A DNA stretch of 38,192 nt, taken from the NCBI GenBank assembly GCA_958445065.1, contig CAUCQW010000021.1, positions 1-38,192 of the forward strand, written 5' to 3'. Under the pieces are notes generated by a model. The model worked only from the letters and a program-made list of their open reading frames with translations. It made no database searches and was not told where the DNA came from. Source of the DNA: an uncultured Collinsella sp. (GTDB taxonomy: Bacteria > Actinomycetota > Coriobacteriia > Coriobacteriales > Coriobacteriaceae). Positions 1 through 6,394 of this stretch are shown here, piece by piece (position 1 is the stretch's first letter; the number at the start of each line of letters is the position of its first letter). The translations under genes were made by a program, and so were the position numbers.

Positions 1-1106
1 AGCTCAGCTGGGTCGATAATGCGCTGAAGGAAACGACCGGGCGCACGCGCAACGAGGTAGATGTCGACGACGATAACGGGGCCAAGGAGCAAGTCCTGGA
101 GCGCTGCTGGTCTATCAACTACACCAGCTGCACGGGCTTGTCGCACGGAGGCAATCCTTTTACCTCGGCACGAGTAGTCAACGAGCATCTGTATAAGAGC
201 CCGTACATCAACCCCAGCGGCACCGAGGATACAAAGTCAGATTACCTCAAGCACATTGGCATCATCGCATCCGACTTTGTTGATGCGGCGCTGGCCCGGA
301 GCATCTACCAGCGCAATTACGATACGGAGCACAAGCAGACGGCTTCGTACTACCTCCCGACCCGCATGCGCATGACGTACGGCGACTCGCTGAGCGATGC
401 CTCGCTCCAGGATGGCAAGACCGTTGGCGAGGGCCATTTCCGCCTTGTCGACAGCAGCAACGTACTCAACGTGGCGGCTTCGGGCCATGCGTTTGCCATT
501 GAATACGTGGATGTTGATGCCCTGGGCAACGAGACCGTTACAAGACTGCAGGGCTTTGTGCCTATCGATATCGATCCACGCGCGCTGACGCCCCATTTTG
601 AGGGACTCGAAGGCCTTAAGGCCGGCGAAGACGTGCGCGCCAAGATTGCGGCATCACTCGAGGGCAAGCTCGAAACCGATGCCTGCACGGCCCAGCTCGA
701 GTTTGTGCACGACGCGGACGGCGCTCCGGGCACGGCAATGGCCGAGGGCGAAACATTTGCCGCAGGAACGTACTGGGTGCGCGTGAACGGTCTCTTGGGC
801 GACGCGGCGCAGAACTACACGCTCGCCAGCGACGGAGCCGCAAGCTTTACCGTTGCAGCCTCGGGCAACGCGGGCGGCAACGGCGCCGGCACCGACGGTG
901 GCACGGGCTCCAACGCAGGTAGCGCCGACAAGAACGGCAAGGGCAACAAGAGAGACCAGGGCAAGAGCTCGGGCGGAAAGCTCGCCAACACGGGCGACGG
1001 TTCTGGCGTTGCCGCCGGGCTCGCTGCCGCCGCCGTGGCGACAACGGTCGCTGGCGCGGCAATGCTTACCAATGACCGCGAAAGCAACGAAGGCGCTAGC
1101 GAATAG
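1..1106 (+). CDS. C-terminal part of a LANTG-anchored cell-surface protein (5' end outside window)
   Basis: The frame is open from base 3, so the gene starts upstream of the window and about 367 residues are visible. The sequence ends in a typical cell-wall sorting signal: a Gly/Asn/Lys-rich linker, then LANTG (a variant of LPXTG), a hydrophobic stretch rich in Ala and Val, and a short tail. That tail, NDRESNEGASE, is acidic rather than the usual positively charged one. Known role of the signal: sortase cleaves it and attaches the protein to peptidoglycan. The part before the linker contains probable beta-rich extracellular domains, with sequence such as GTYWVRVNGL, but I do not recognise the family. 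A TTG at 138 is only an internal codon, not the start. A strong terminator follows directly, so this is the last gene of its transcript. Adhesin or colonisation functions would be guesses. Confidence 0.8.
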   Translation, partial: LSWVDNALKETTGRTRNEVDVDDDNGAKEQVLERCWSINYTSCTGLSHGGNPFTSARVVNEHLYKSPYINPSGTEDTKSDYLKHIGIIASDFVDAALARSIYQRNYDTEHKQTASYYLPTRMRMTYGDSLSDASLQDGKTVGEGHFRLVDSSNVLNVAASGHAFAIEYVDVDALGNETVTRLQGFVPIDIDPRALTPHFEGLEGLKAGEDVRAKIAASLEGKLETDACTAQLEFVHDADGAPGTAMAEGETFAAGTYWVRVNGLLGDAAQNYTLASDGAASFTVAASGNAGGNGAGTDGGTGSNAGSADKNGKGNKRDQGKSSGGKLANTGDGSGVAAGLAAAAVATTVAGAAMLTNDRESNEGASE

Positions 1107-1139
1107 GCAAGCCGGCTTTCAGACGCATCGGCTCAATCA

Positions 1140-1173
1140 GGGGCGCAGGATACCGTTCTGCGCCCCTATTTTT
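1140..1173 (+). terminator. Rho-independent terminator after the surface-protein gene
   Basis: GGGGCGCAG (1140-1148) pairs perfectly with CTGCGCCCC (1158-1166). A nine-base loop separates them and a U-rich tract, TATTTTTG, follows. Confidence 0.85.
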
Positions 1174-1371
1174 GTCATGAAGGAGTAGCAAAGTGTTGTT
1201 ATCCATGCGTGTCACTCCCGCGGGGTTCGCTAAAACTGCCTCTATGGCCACATTTTAGTCACCGCAAGGCTCCCATGCGAAGGTGCCAGACAGCACAGCA
1301 ATTCGTGTCCGCGCGAGGCTTTAAACTAAATGCGATAAAGATGCATTCCACAAGAGGAAAGTGGGGCGACA

Positions 1372-2424
1372 GTGATGGGCGAACTGGTAAACCGTGGAGA
1401 ATCGGCAATCGTGCCAGAAGTTTTTTACAAGCAGGTTTCCTCGATTCTCAACGCCGCTCGCGACAAGGCCTATACCGCCGTTAACTTTGCGATGGTTGAG
1501 GCGTATTGGGAGATCGGCAAGAGCATTGTTGATGAGCAGGGCGGAGAGGAGCGCGCCAAGTATGGAGAGGCGCTGCTCAAGGCCCTCGCAATCAGACTTA
1601 CCAAGGATTTTGGTAAAGGTTTTGAAGCAAGAGAGCTGCGTAAAATGCGTCAGTTCCATCTTGCATTTCCAATTCGGGACTCACTGCGTCCCGAATTGAG
1701 CTGGACACATTACCGCAGGTTAATACGCATTCCTGACCCCGAAACTCGAACATGGTACATGAACGAATGCGCCGATTCTCGCTGGAGCACGCGTCAGCTC
1801 GAACGCCAGATCAACACCATGTTCCGAGAGCGCCTACTTGCCAGCAAGGACAAGGAGGCCGTCACCAAGGAAATCCAAAAGAGCGCCCCGGCTCGTCGCC
1901 CCGAGGATATCATCCGCGACCCATACGTACTGGAGTTTTTAGGTTTCACGGACGATGCTGCGTTTCGCGAGAGCGATCTAGAGCAGGCACTCATAACGCA
2001 TCTTCAGAAGTTCCTGCTGGAGCTTGGCCGTGGCTTCGCTTTCGAGGCGCGCCAAAAGCGCATCACCTTTGATGGGCGCCATTTCTATATTGACCTTGTG
2101 TTTTACAACTATCTGATGCGCTGCTTCGTGCTCATCGACCTTAAGACCGATGACCTTACGCATCAGGACCTGGGCCAGATGCAAATGTATGTGAACTACT
2201 ACACGCGTGAGCTCATGAACGAAGGCGACAATCCGCCCATAGGCATCGTGCTCTGCGCGGACAAAAGCGATTCGATCGTCGAGTACACGCTGCCCGAAGA
2301 CAACGACCAAGTGTTTGCCGCCAAATACCTGCCGTATCTTCCAAGCAAGGAAGAGCTGGCGCGCGAGCTGAGTGCCGAGTACCGCGCCATCAACGAAGCG
2401 ACTAATGGCGAAGCGCAAGGGTAG
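1372..2424 (+). CDS. YhcG/DUF1016-family PD-(D/E)XK nuclease-like protein
   Basis: The protein of 350 residues has the two-part layout of the DUF1016 (YhcG) family. The N-terminal helical domain contains VEAYWEIGKSIVDEQ and LRKMRQFHLAFP. The C-terminal nuclease-like domain contains FAFEARQKRITFDGRHFYID, LIDLKTDDLTHQDLGQMQMY and YTLPEDNDQVFAAKYLPYLP. The acidic residue before the strand (YIDLVFY) and the ..DLK core match a PD-(D/E)XK fold. Family members are widely distributed in accessory regions and are often near restriction-modification or defence genes; the cellular role is not settled. GTG 1372 and ATG 1375 are both possible starts, with a weak purine-rich stretch upstream. It is followed 63 bases later by a DraG-like gene on the same strand. 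Family assignment is confident, activity is inferred. Confidence 0.88.
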   Translation: MMGELVNRGESAIVPEVFYKQVSSILNAARDKAYTAVNFAMVEAYWEIGKSIVDEQGGEERAKYGEALLKALAIRLTKDFGKGFEARELRKMRQFHLAFPIRDSLRPELSWTHYRRLIRIPDPETRTWYMNECADSRWSTRQLERQINTMFRERLLASKDKEAVTKEIQKSAPARRPEDIIRDPYVLEFLGFTDDAAFRESDLEQALITHLQKFLLELGRGFAFEARQKRITFDGRHFYIDLVFYNYLMRCFVLIDLKTDDLTHQDLGQMQMYVNYYTRELMNEGDNPPIGIVLCADKSDSIVEYTLPEDNDQVFAAKYLPYLPSKEELARELSAEYRAINEATNGEAQG

Positions 2425-2487
2425 CAGCACGTTGCGACCGATACCCCCGACGGTGTTTCATATCCCCCGACATAAGAGGAGCGCTCC

Positions 2488-3276
2488 ATGACAGACAGAC
2501 CGAAAACAACACTGCGCGACTGCATCTATGGACTTGCCGTCGGCGACGCGTTGGGCGTTCCGTATGAGTTCATGCCCCGCGGCACGTTCGAATGCACGGA
2601 CATGATCGGCTACGGCACGCATGGGCAGTCCGCCGGCACCTGGAGCGATGACACATCTATGACGCTTGCTACCTGTGACTCGATTAGGGAGCTCGGGCAT
2701 ATTGACACCGCAGACGTGCACGACAAGTTCGTAGGCTGGATTGCCCGTGGCGAGTATACGATTGACGGCGTTTTCGATTACGGCGGCACGACCGCCCGCG
2801 CCTTGCGTACCGGCAAAGGAGGCTCCGGCGAGCGCGACAACGGCAACGGTTCGCTCATGCGCATCGCTCCCCTGGCGTTCACCGATGCGACAGGTAAAGA
2901 GATCCGTGAGGTCTCTGCAATTACCCACGCTCACAGAACGTCGACCGACGCATGCATCATATTTGTCGAGCTGATGAGGGGCGTGATGAACGGCACGCTT
3001 CCCTCGTGGGCGCTTCATCTGAAAGGTGTGCCTGAGCAGGAAATCAGGTCCGGCGGCTTCGTGCGCGACACCCTTAAGGCCGCCAGCTGGTGCTTTGTCA
3101 ACACCAACAGCTACGAAGATTGCGTGCTTGCCGCCGTCAACCTGGGCGACGACACCGACACCACCGCGGCCGTCGCAGGCGCGCTCGCCGGCACGGCATA
3201 CGGCATCGAGGCCATCCCGCAGGAGTGGGTCGATACCCTGCGCGGAAAAGAGCTGATTGAGAGCTGCCTGTTTTAG
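2488..3276 (+). CDS. ADP-ribosylglycohydrolase (DraG-like) family protein
   Basis: The protein of 262 residues belongs to the DraG/ADP-ribosylglycohydrolase family, which removes ADP-ribose from modified proteins, nucleic acids or small molecules with a dinuclear metal centre. The family signatures are all present: GLAVGDALGVPYEF near the N-terminus, the metal-binding SDDTSMTL at about 53-60, an RDNGNGSLMRIAPLAF stretch in the middle, and the second metal site GDDTDTTAAVAGALAG at about 220-235. The two Asp pairs are intact, so the enzyme should be active. The length is slightly short for the family (usually about 280-330). ATG at 2488 is preceded by a good AGAGGAG ribosome site. The next small gene starts 32 bases later behind its own AGGAGG, which suggests one transcript. 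The substrate is not predictable from the sequence. Confidence 0.9.
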   Translation: MTDRPKTTLRDCIYGLAVGDALGVPYEFMPRGTFECTDMIGYGTHGQSAGTWSDDTSMTLATCDSIRELGHIDTADVHDKFVGWIARGEYTIDGVFDYGGTTARALRTGKGGSGERDNGNGSLMRIAPLAFTDATGKEIREVSAITHAHRTSTDACIIFVELMRGVMNGTLPSWALHLKGVPEQEIRSGGFVRDTLKAASWCFVNTNSYEDCVLAAVNLGDDTDTTAAVAGALAGTAYGIEAIPQEWVDTLRGKELIESCLF

Positions 3277-3308
3277 GGCGCGATTCAAAAAATAAGGCAG
3301 GAGGCATC

Positions 3309-3878
3309 ATGGAGAGGAAAATCACGAATATCGATGAGTTCCAAATGGACGAAAACGAGACCCCGATACTCCCAACGGGACTGAGGGAGGAAGAAAACCT
3401 TTACGTCCTCCCCGACGGGCGTTACCTCCCCTGCGCACTCGAAACGCTGAAAAGGACGCGGGCCTCGGTTCTTAACCAGGGTGCGCGTCCTTTACCAGCA
3501 TATTATCTCATCAGAGAGCAACGGCGTCGCGGAACCGATGAAACAAACGAGACGGTTCCAACCCCAGAGCGAGCCCAGGGCGGAACCGCCCAAGCAGCTA
3601 CATTCCATCAGTCCTACGGGATGGATTTGATGCTGACAGGAAGCGACCAGGAGGCAACCGATATCCGGCACGGGGCAATCATGCGTAGGCCTCCGCGGGA
3701 AGGCTACCGTCAATGGCAGCGTGGGGCTGGCCGTCGAGGTCTTCCCAGCTCGCGCAGATGTAGTCGTATTTTTCGAGCTCTACATTGTCGTTTTCAATCC
3801 ATGCAGGCTCGAGCTCATGCACAAGCTCATTCGGGACTGCCCAGCCGAACATATCCCAACAGTGCTTCCCATCGATAA
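3309..3878 (+). CDS. Small unknown gene with a genuine-looking start and a doubtful 3' part
   Basis: The reading frame starts with ATG behind a near-perfect AGGAGG (3299-3304), 32 bases after the DraG-like gene, so translation initiation here is credible. The first 60 or so residues (MERKITNIDEF, ENLYVLPDGRYLPCALETLK) look like normal protein. From about residue 70 the composition changes to Arg/Gln/Thr-rich sequence, and the last 65 residues lie opposite the well-supported minus-strand gene at 3679-4032. I infer that the original gene was truncated or frameshifted near 3500-3680, and that the remainder of the frame is fortuitous. Two small inverted repeats, GGAACCG/CGGTTCC (3531-3558) and GGGCG/CGCCC (near 3580), lie in the changed part. 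No family recognised. Confidence 0.4.
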   Translation: MERKITNIDEFQMDENETPILPTGLREEENLYVLPDGRYLPCALETLKRTRASVLNQGARPLPAYYLIREQRRRGTDETNETVPTPERAQGGTAQAATFHQSYGMDLMLTGSDQEATDIRHGAIMRRPPREGYRQWQRGAGRRGLPSSRRCSRIFRALHCRFQSMQARAHAQAHSGLPSRTYPNSASHR

Positions 3879-4032
3879 TCTGCTGACGAAAATCACAGCT
3901 ATCGAAGAAGAAACTCATTTCATGGGACGCAAGTTGCGAATTGAGAAGGTCAACGGAGTCGACGATGCAGTCGCTGTAGTCACCAGGCAGGTCTTGCATG
4001 CACCTTATTCCAAAGTGCGGTGTAATAGCCAC
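3679..4032 (-). CDS. Unknown 117-residue protein, last gene downstream of the CRISPR array
   Basis: GTG start at 4032 with a strong GAGGAGG about nine bases upstream; 117 residues; acidic, with many aromatic residues (EMSFFFDSCDF, HCWDMFGWAVPNELVHELEPAW, YDYICASWEDLDG). It has no signal peptide or membrane segment and I do not recognise the family. Such compact acidic proteins resemble immunity proteins, but this is only an impression. It lies 27 bases downstream of a solitary degenerate CRISPR repeat (4060-4095) and is the last in a row of minus-strand small genes beyond the array trailer. The plus-strand frame that ends at 3878 overlaps its 3' part and is probably not coding there. Confidence 0.65.
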   Translation of the reverse strand: MAITPHFGIRCMQDLPGDYSDCIVDSVDLLNSQLASHEMSFFFDSCDFRQQIIDGKHCWDMFGWAVPNELVHELEPAWIENDNVELEKYDYICASWEDLDGQPHAAIDGSLPAEAYA

Positions 4033-4059
4033 TGCAGCCCTCCTCGTATCTGAACAGAG

Positions 4060-4095
4060 GCTTGATTACCAGTTAGATCGACACTGTTTAAAATC
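4060..4095 (-). repeat. Solitary degenerate CRISPR repeat 1 (31/36 match)
   Basis: Read on the plus strand it differs from the array repeat at positions 2, 28, 30, 31 and 35 only. A run of 25 bases, from TTGATTACC to GACACTG, is identical to the array repeat. This run covers the part that would pair with the tracrRNA anti-repeat. It lies about 1.29 kb beyond the array trailer. It supplies the last codons (QCRSNW) and the stop of the gene upstream of it on the minus strand. Confidence 0.9.
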
Positions 4096-4682
4096 TAAAT
4101 GTCTCAGTGCGTAGTCCACGAACTCGGGCTCAAGCTCTAGGTCGTACTTCTCAACGTGATAGGCATCGCGATCGCTCCACTGCCAGTCACCGTGCCTATA
4201 CCAACCCCATGCGCGATCGCACACCGTCTTGCCCGTAGTCGCGTCTTCGAATCGTCCAGCAGTCGCACAGAACGGCGCTGGCCCGCGCATGAACGCAAGC
4301 ACCTTGTCCTTCTCCGCTAGTACCTTGATCGGGAAGTCCGCGTTCCGCGTGTAGTCTGTCGTCGCTATGCTTCTCATTTTTGCCTTCCTCGGCTGGAACG
4401 TTATGAACTCGCCCGTGTTATCCCCCACGTTTCCCCAGCCCCAAGCCCGCCGTCACCGCAAACCCGCAGCCTGTCGTCGGGTGCGACGACGAGTGCGCCC
4501 CTCTCGTAGTCATCGCGTTCCCCGACCACGTCCGTCAGCACCTTGTGGTCGGAGCGGTTGCCCATAAGGTCGACGAACAACGGGGCGCCGTGGCACATGA
4601 CAACGGCTTGGTTGCCCGCCAGAGCGGTACCGCTCCAAAAAATGGTGTCGAGTGCTTTGTTCGTTCTATTGATGCGGGACAC
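4066..4682 (-). pseudogene. Unknown gene split by a one-base frameshift in a C5/G5 homopolymer
   Basis: Two overlapping minus-strand frames (4682-4401 and 4428-4066) join smoothly if one G is added to the five-G run (plus-strand C5 at 4422-4426). The joint then reads GAGETWGDNTGEFITFQP and the product would be about 205 residues. Neither half has its own convincing ribosome site, although GTG at 4428 could serve as a separate start. The protein has no recognised family; the second half is Trp/Asp-rich (RAWGWYRHGDWQWSDRDAYH). Its C-terminus (DFKQCRSNW) comes from the degenerate CRISPR repeat at 4060-4095, so the native end was probably replaced. Near its N-terminus, FWSGTALAGNQ coincides with another degenerate repeat (4606-4641). 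GTG at 4682 directly follows the stop of the broken membrane peptide upstream. Sequencing error, true mutation or programmed shift cannot be told apart here. Confidence 0.5.
4606..4641 (-). repeat. Solitary, strongly degenerate CRISPR repeat 2 (25/36 match)
   Basis: Alignment with the array repeat gives 25 identities in 36 without gaps; eight of the eleven differences are transitions. The CGCTCCAAAA end is well kept. It lies inside a minus-strand reading frame, where it encodes FWSGTALAGNQ, compared with FWSSVDLTGNQ for the array repeat in the same frame. Less certain than the other two copies. Confidence 0.5.
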
Positions 4683-4822
4683 CTAGCCGCCCAGCAGGAT
4701 ATTAAGGATTGCGATAATAATTGCTATCGCAGCGATAATCAGAAATAGCGTAAAGGGGAAAATTACCGCTCGAGCAACAGTCTGATGAGCGCGTCGATAA
4801 ACTCGGCGTTTGCATCGGACAT
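4683..4822 (-). pseudogene. Broken small membrane-peptide gene (probable frameshift)
   Basis: ATG at 4822, with GGAG about ten bases upstream, opens a 19-codon frame (MSDANAEFIDALIRLLLER, stop 4763-4765). The next frame, which has no start codon of its own, continues across the stop into a strongly hydrophobic segment: AVIFPFTLFLIIAAIAIII then AILNILLGG, stop at 4683-4685. Joined by a shift near 4765, the two halves would form a peptide of about 46 residues with an amphipathic N-terminus and one membrane helix. Small membrane peptides of this form are common in toxin or immunity roles, but there is no direct evidence for that here. The stop directly abuts the GTG of the next frame. It sits between two degenerate CRISPR repeats. 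Confidence 0.3.
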
Positions 4823-4897
4823 GGTGACATCAACTCCAGACGAATGCGACCGCTCGTGGCGGCCGCCAGCTAGCAGTAATAAACAGAGTATATTGTC

Positions 4898-4933
4898 GTC
4901 TGCCTACCAGTCAGATCGACACTGCTCCAAAAC
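4898..4933 (-). repeat. Solitary degenerate CRISPR repeat 3 (32/36 match)
   Basis: It differs from the array repeat only at positions 3, 6, 7 and 15 (plus-strand reading). The half ending GATCGACACTGCTCCAAAAC is identical. It lies 450 bases beyond the last repeat of the array, and that gap is filled by two small genes instead of a spacer. Confidence 0.92.
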
Positions 4934-4952
4934 TATGCGGCTGTGTGCTTGG

Positions 4953-5189
4953 CTAGTACCAGAAAACGGCGCCGCCATCCCGTACGCTACCATCGCGCAG
5001 CATGCGGCGAGCCTCTGCGAACATGTGCTCCACATAGCGCTCATGCCTATCGTTCGGCGATACGGACAGAACGGAAACGATACCGACGCTGCGGTCGAGG
5101 ACCACGGTACCCGGGTCTCCCTTGCCCTCGGGATAGTATTCGAACATCGCGACATTACCGTCGTCTTCGACCTTCTTAAACTCGAGCAT
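4953..5189 (-). CDS. Unknown small protein (78 residues) with an FEYYPEGKG motif
   Basis: I place the start at ATG 5189 (MLEFKKVEDDG); an upstream in-frame ATG at 5210 is possible. The protein reads as a compact alpha/beta domain: MLEFKKVEDDGNVAMFEYYP, then a turn EGKGDPGTVVLD, a second hairpin, and NDRHERYVEHMFAEARRML as a helix, ending in GGAVFWY. From memory it resembles a family of roughly 80-residue proteins in Firmicutes and Actinobacteria with the F.YYPEG pattern, for which I know no function. It overlaps the gene before it by 14 bases, so the two are probably translationally coupled. It ends 20 bases before degenerate repeat 3. Confidence 0.6.
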   Translation of the reverse strand: MLEFKKVEDDGNVAMFEYYPEGKGDPGTVVLDRSVGIVSVLSVSPNDRHERYVEHMFAEARRMLRDGSVRDGGAVFWY

Positions 5190-5376
5190 CTTCTGGCCAC
5201 GCCACCTCATCCAACCATGCGCCCAATGTGTCCTGGTAACTGTACCGCAGGTTCGCAGCGTCGTAGGCTGCAGGCTGACCCTTTCCCTGAGTCATGTAAT
5301 GCGATTCCAGCAGCTCGCGCTTGAACATCATCACGCAGCGCGCATGCAGTTCCTCGCCATCGAAAAGCCTGCACAT
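5176..5376 (-). CDS. Unknown 66-residue protein starting right after the array trailer
   Basis: ATG at 5376 gives MCRLFDGEELHARCVMMFKR, then ELLESHYM, LRYSYQDTLGAWLDEVAWPEDARV. The frame stays open into the last CRISPR repeat (FWSSVDLTGNQT) up to a TTG, but that part is repeat-derived and not a believable start. ATG 5376 is only seven bases from the end of the last repeat, and only a weak GGGA can act as ribosome site, so the native upstream region seems to have been replaced by the array. It is mostly helical and has no known domain. It shares a 14-base overlap with the following gene. Confidence 0.5.
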   Translation of the reverse strand: MCRLFDGEELHARCVMMFKRELLESHYMTQGKGQPAAYDAANLRYSYQDTLGAWLDEVAWPEDARV

Positions 5377-5383
5377 TGTCCCA

Positions 5384-6339
5384 GTTTGATTACCAGTTAG
5401 ATCGACACTGCTCCAAAACAAGAAACAAGTTCATAGGCCGCTCCAATCGGTTTGATTACCAGTTAGATCGACACTGCTCCAAAACGGAGACTACCAGCGT
5501 CCCGGCTCCAACATGTTTGATTACCAGTTAGATCGACACTGCTCCAAAACGTTCTCCTAGCCTTGACCGTGCGAGCGACCGTTTGATTACCAGTTAGATC
5601 GACACTGCTCCAAAACCCGAACAAATCATTGCCGTGCATTGTCCTGTTTGATTACCAGTTAGATCGACACTGCTCCAAAACTATTTCATCACGAACGTTG
5701 AGTACCTTTCCGTTTGATTACCAGTTAGATCGACACTGCTCCAAAACGACGTCTATGTGCATGTACTCCATTTCTTAGTTTGATTACCAGTTAGATCGAC
5801 ACTGCTCCAAAACAACTTTCCTCTGTTGCCAAAAAAATATCGTGTTTGATTACCAGTTAGATCGACACTGCTCCAAAACGCATCGGGGAGCCTCCACTCC
5901 TCCGCTGTGTTTGATTACCAGTTAGATCGACACTGCTCCAAAACCGAGGCCGTTTCTAGTTCCCTGCCGCTCGAGTTTGATTACCAGTTAGATCGACACT
6001 GCTCCAAAACCTCCGACACCCAGCAGCGGTCGATGATGACGTTTGATTACCAGTTAGATCGACACTGCTCCAAAACGTTCGCTTGTTGAGAATGGCTTTA
6101 ATTTGGTTTGATTACCAGTTAGATCGACACTGCTCCAAAACTTAATCATGTTAGGAATCCGCGGGTCATTGGTTTGATTACCAGTTAGATCGACACTGCT
6201 CCAAAACGATAGGTATATAAACGTGAGGAAGTCTGAGGTTTGATTACCAGTTAGATCGACACTGCTCCAAAACGAGACAGACGGCTCGTTTGACCCGAAC
6301 AACGTTTGATTACCAGTTAGATCGACACTGCTCCAAAAC
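5384..6339 (-). CRISPR. Type II-A CRISPR array, 15 identical repeats and 14 spacers
   Basis: The 36-base repeats start at 5384, 5450, 5515, 5581, 5646, 5712, 5778, 5844, 5909, 5975, 6041, 6106, 6172, 6238 and 6304. All are identical by eye. Spacers are 29 or 30 bases. In the expected transcribed (minus) orientation the repeat begins GTTTTGGAGCAGTG and ends GGTAATCAAAC, the same pattern as other type II-A repeats. The leader is therefore at 6340-6394, next to csn2, and the oldest end is at 5384. Orientation is supported by the tracrRNA, whose anti-repeat is complementary to the minus-strand transcript. Even the trailer-end repeat is intact, in contrast to the three solitary degenerate copies further down. 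Confidence 0.98.
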
Positions 6340-6394
6340 CATTGGAGCAAATTCCCTACTGCGACGGGACGTTCAATCTAACCGGTCTGTTCTT
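6340..6394 (-). promoter_or_regulatory. CRISPR leader (55 bp) between csn2 and the first repeat
   Basis: The csn2 stop codon is at 6395-6397, leaving only 55 bases before the first repeat. Two parts resemble the repeat in inverted orientation: TTGGAGCA (6342-6349), which pairs with TGCTCCAA (6329-6336) of the first repeat across a five-base loop, and CAATCTAACCGGT (6374-6386), which is 11/13 like the repeat core CGATCTAACTGGT read on the opposite strand. I see no clear promoter in it, so the array may be transcribed by readthrough from the cas operon. Confidence 0.75.

Noticed and set aside
5176..5421. Start of the 66-residue gene inside the last CRISPR repeat (TTG at 5421)
   Set aside because: The extra residues are just repeat translation; no ribosome site at TTG.
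5384..6339. A promoter within each CRISPR repeat, as in some type II-C arrays (TTGGAG and GGTAAT)
   Set aside because: The -35 match is only 3/6 and the spacing is 16; the II-A layout with csn2 does not need it. Not excluded, but unsupported.
5907..6350. Open frames across the CRISPR array with repeated FWSSVDLTGNQT or FDYQLDRHCSKT units
   Set aside because: They are only the translation of repeats and spacers; the repeat is open in some frames.
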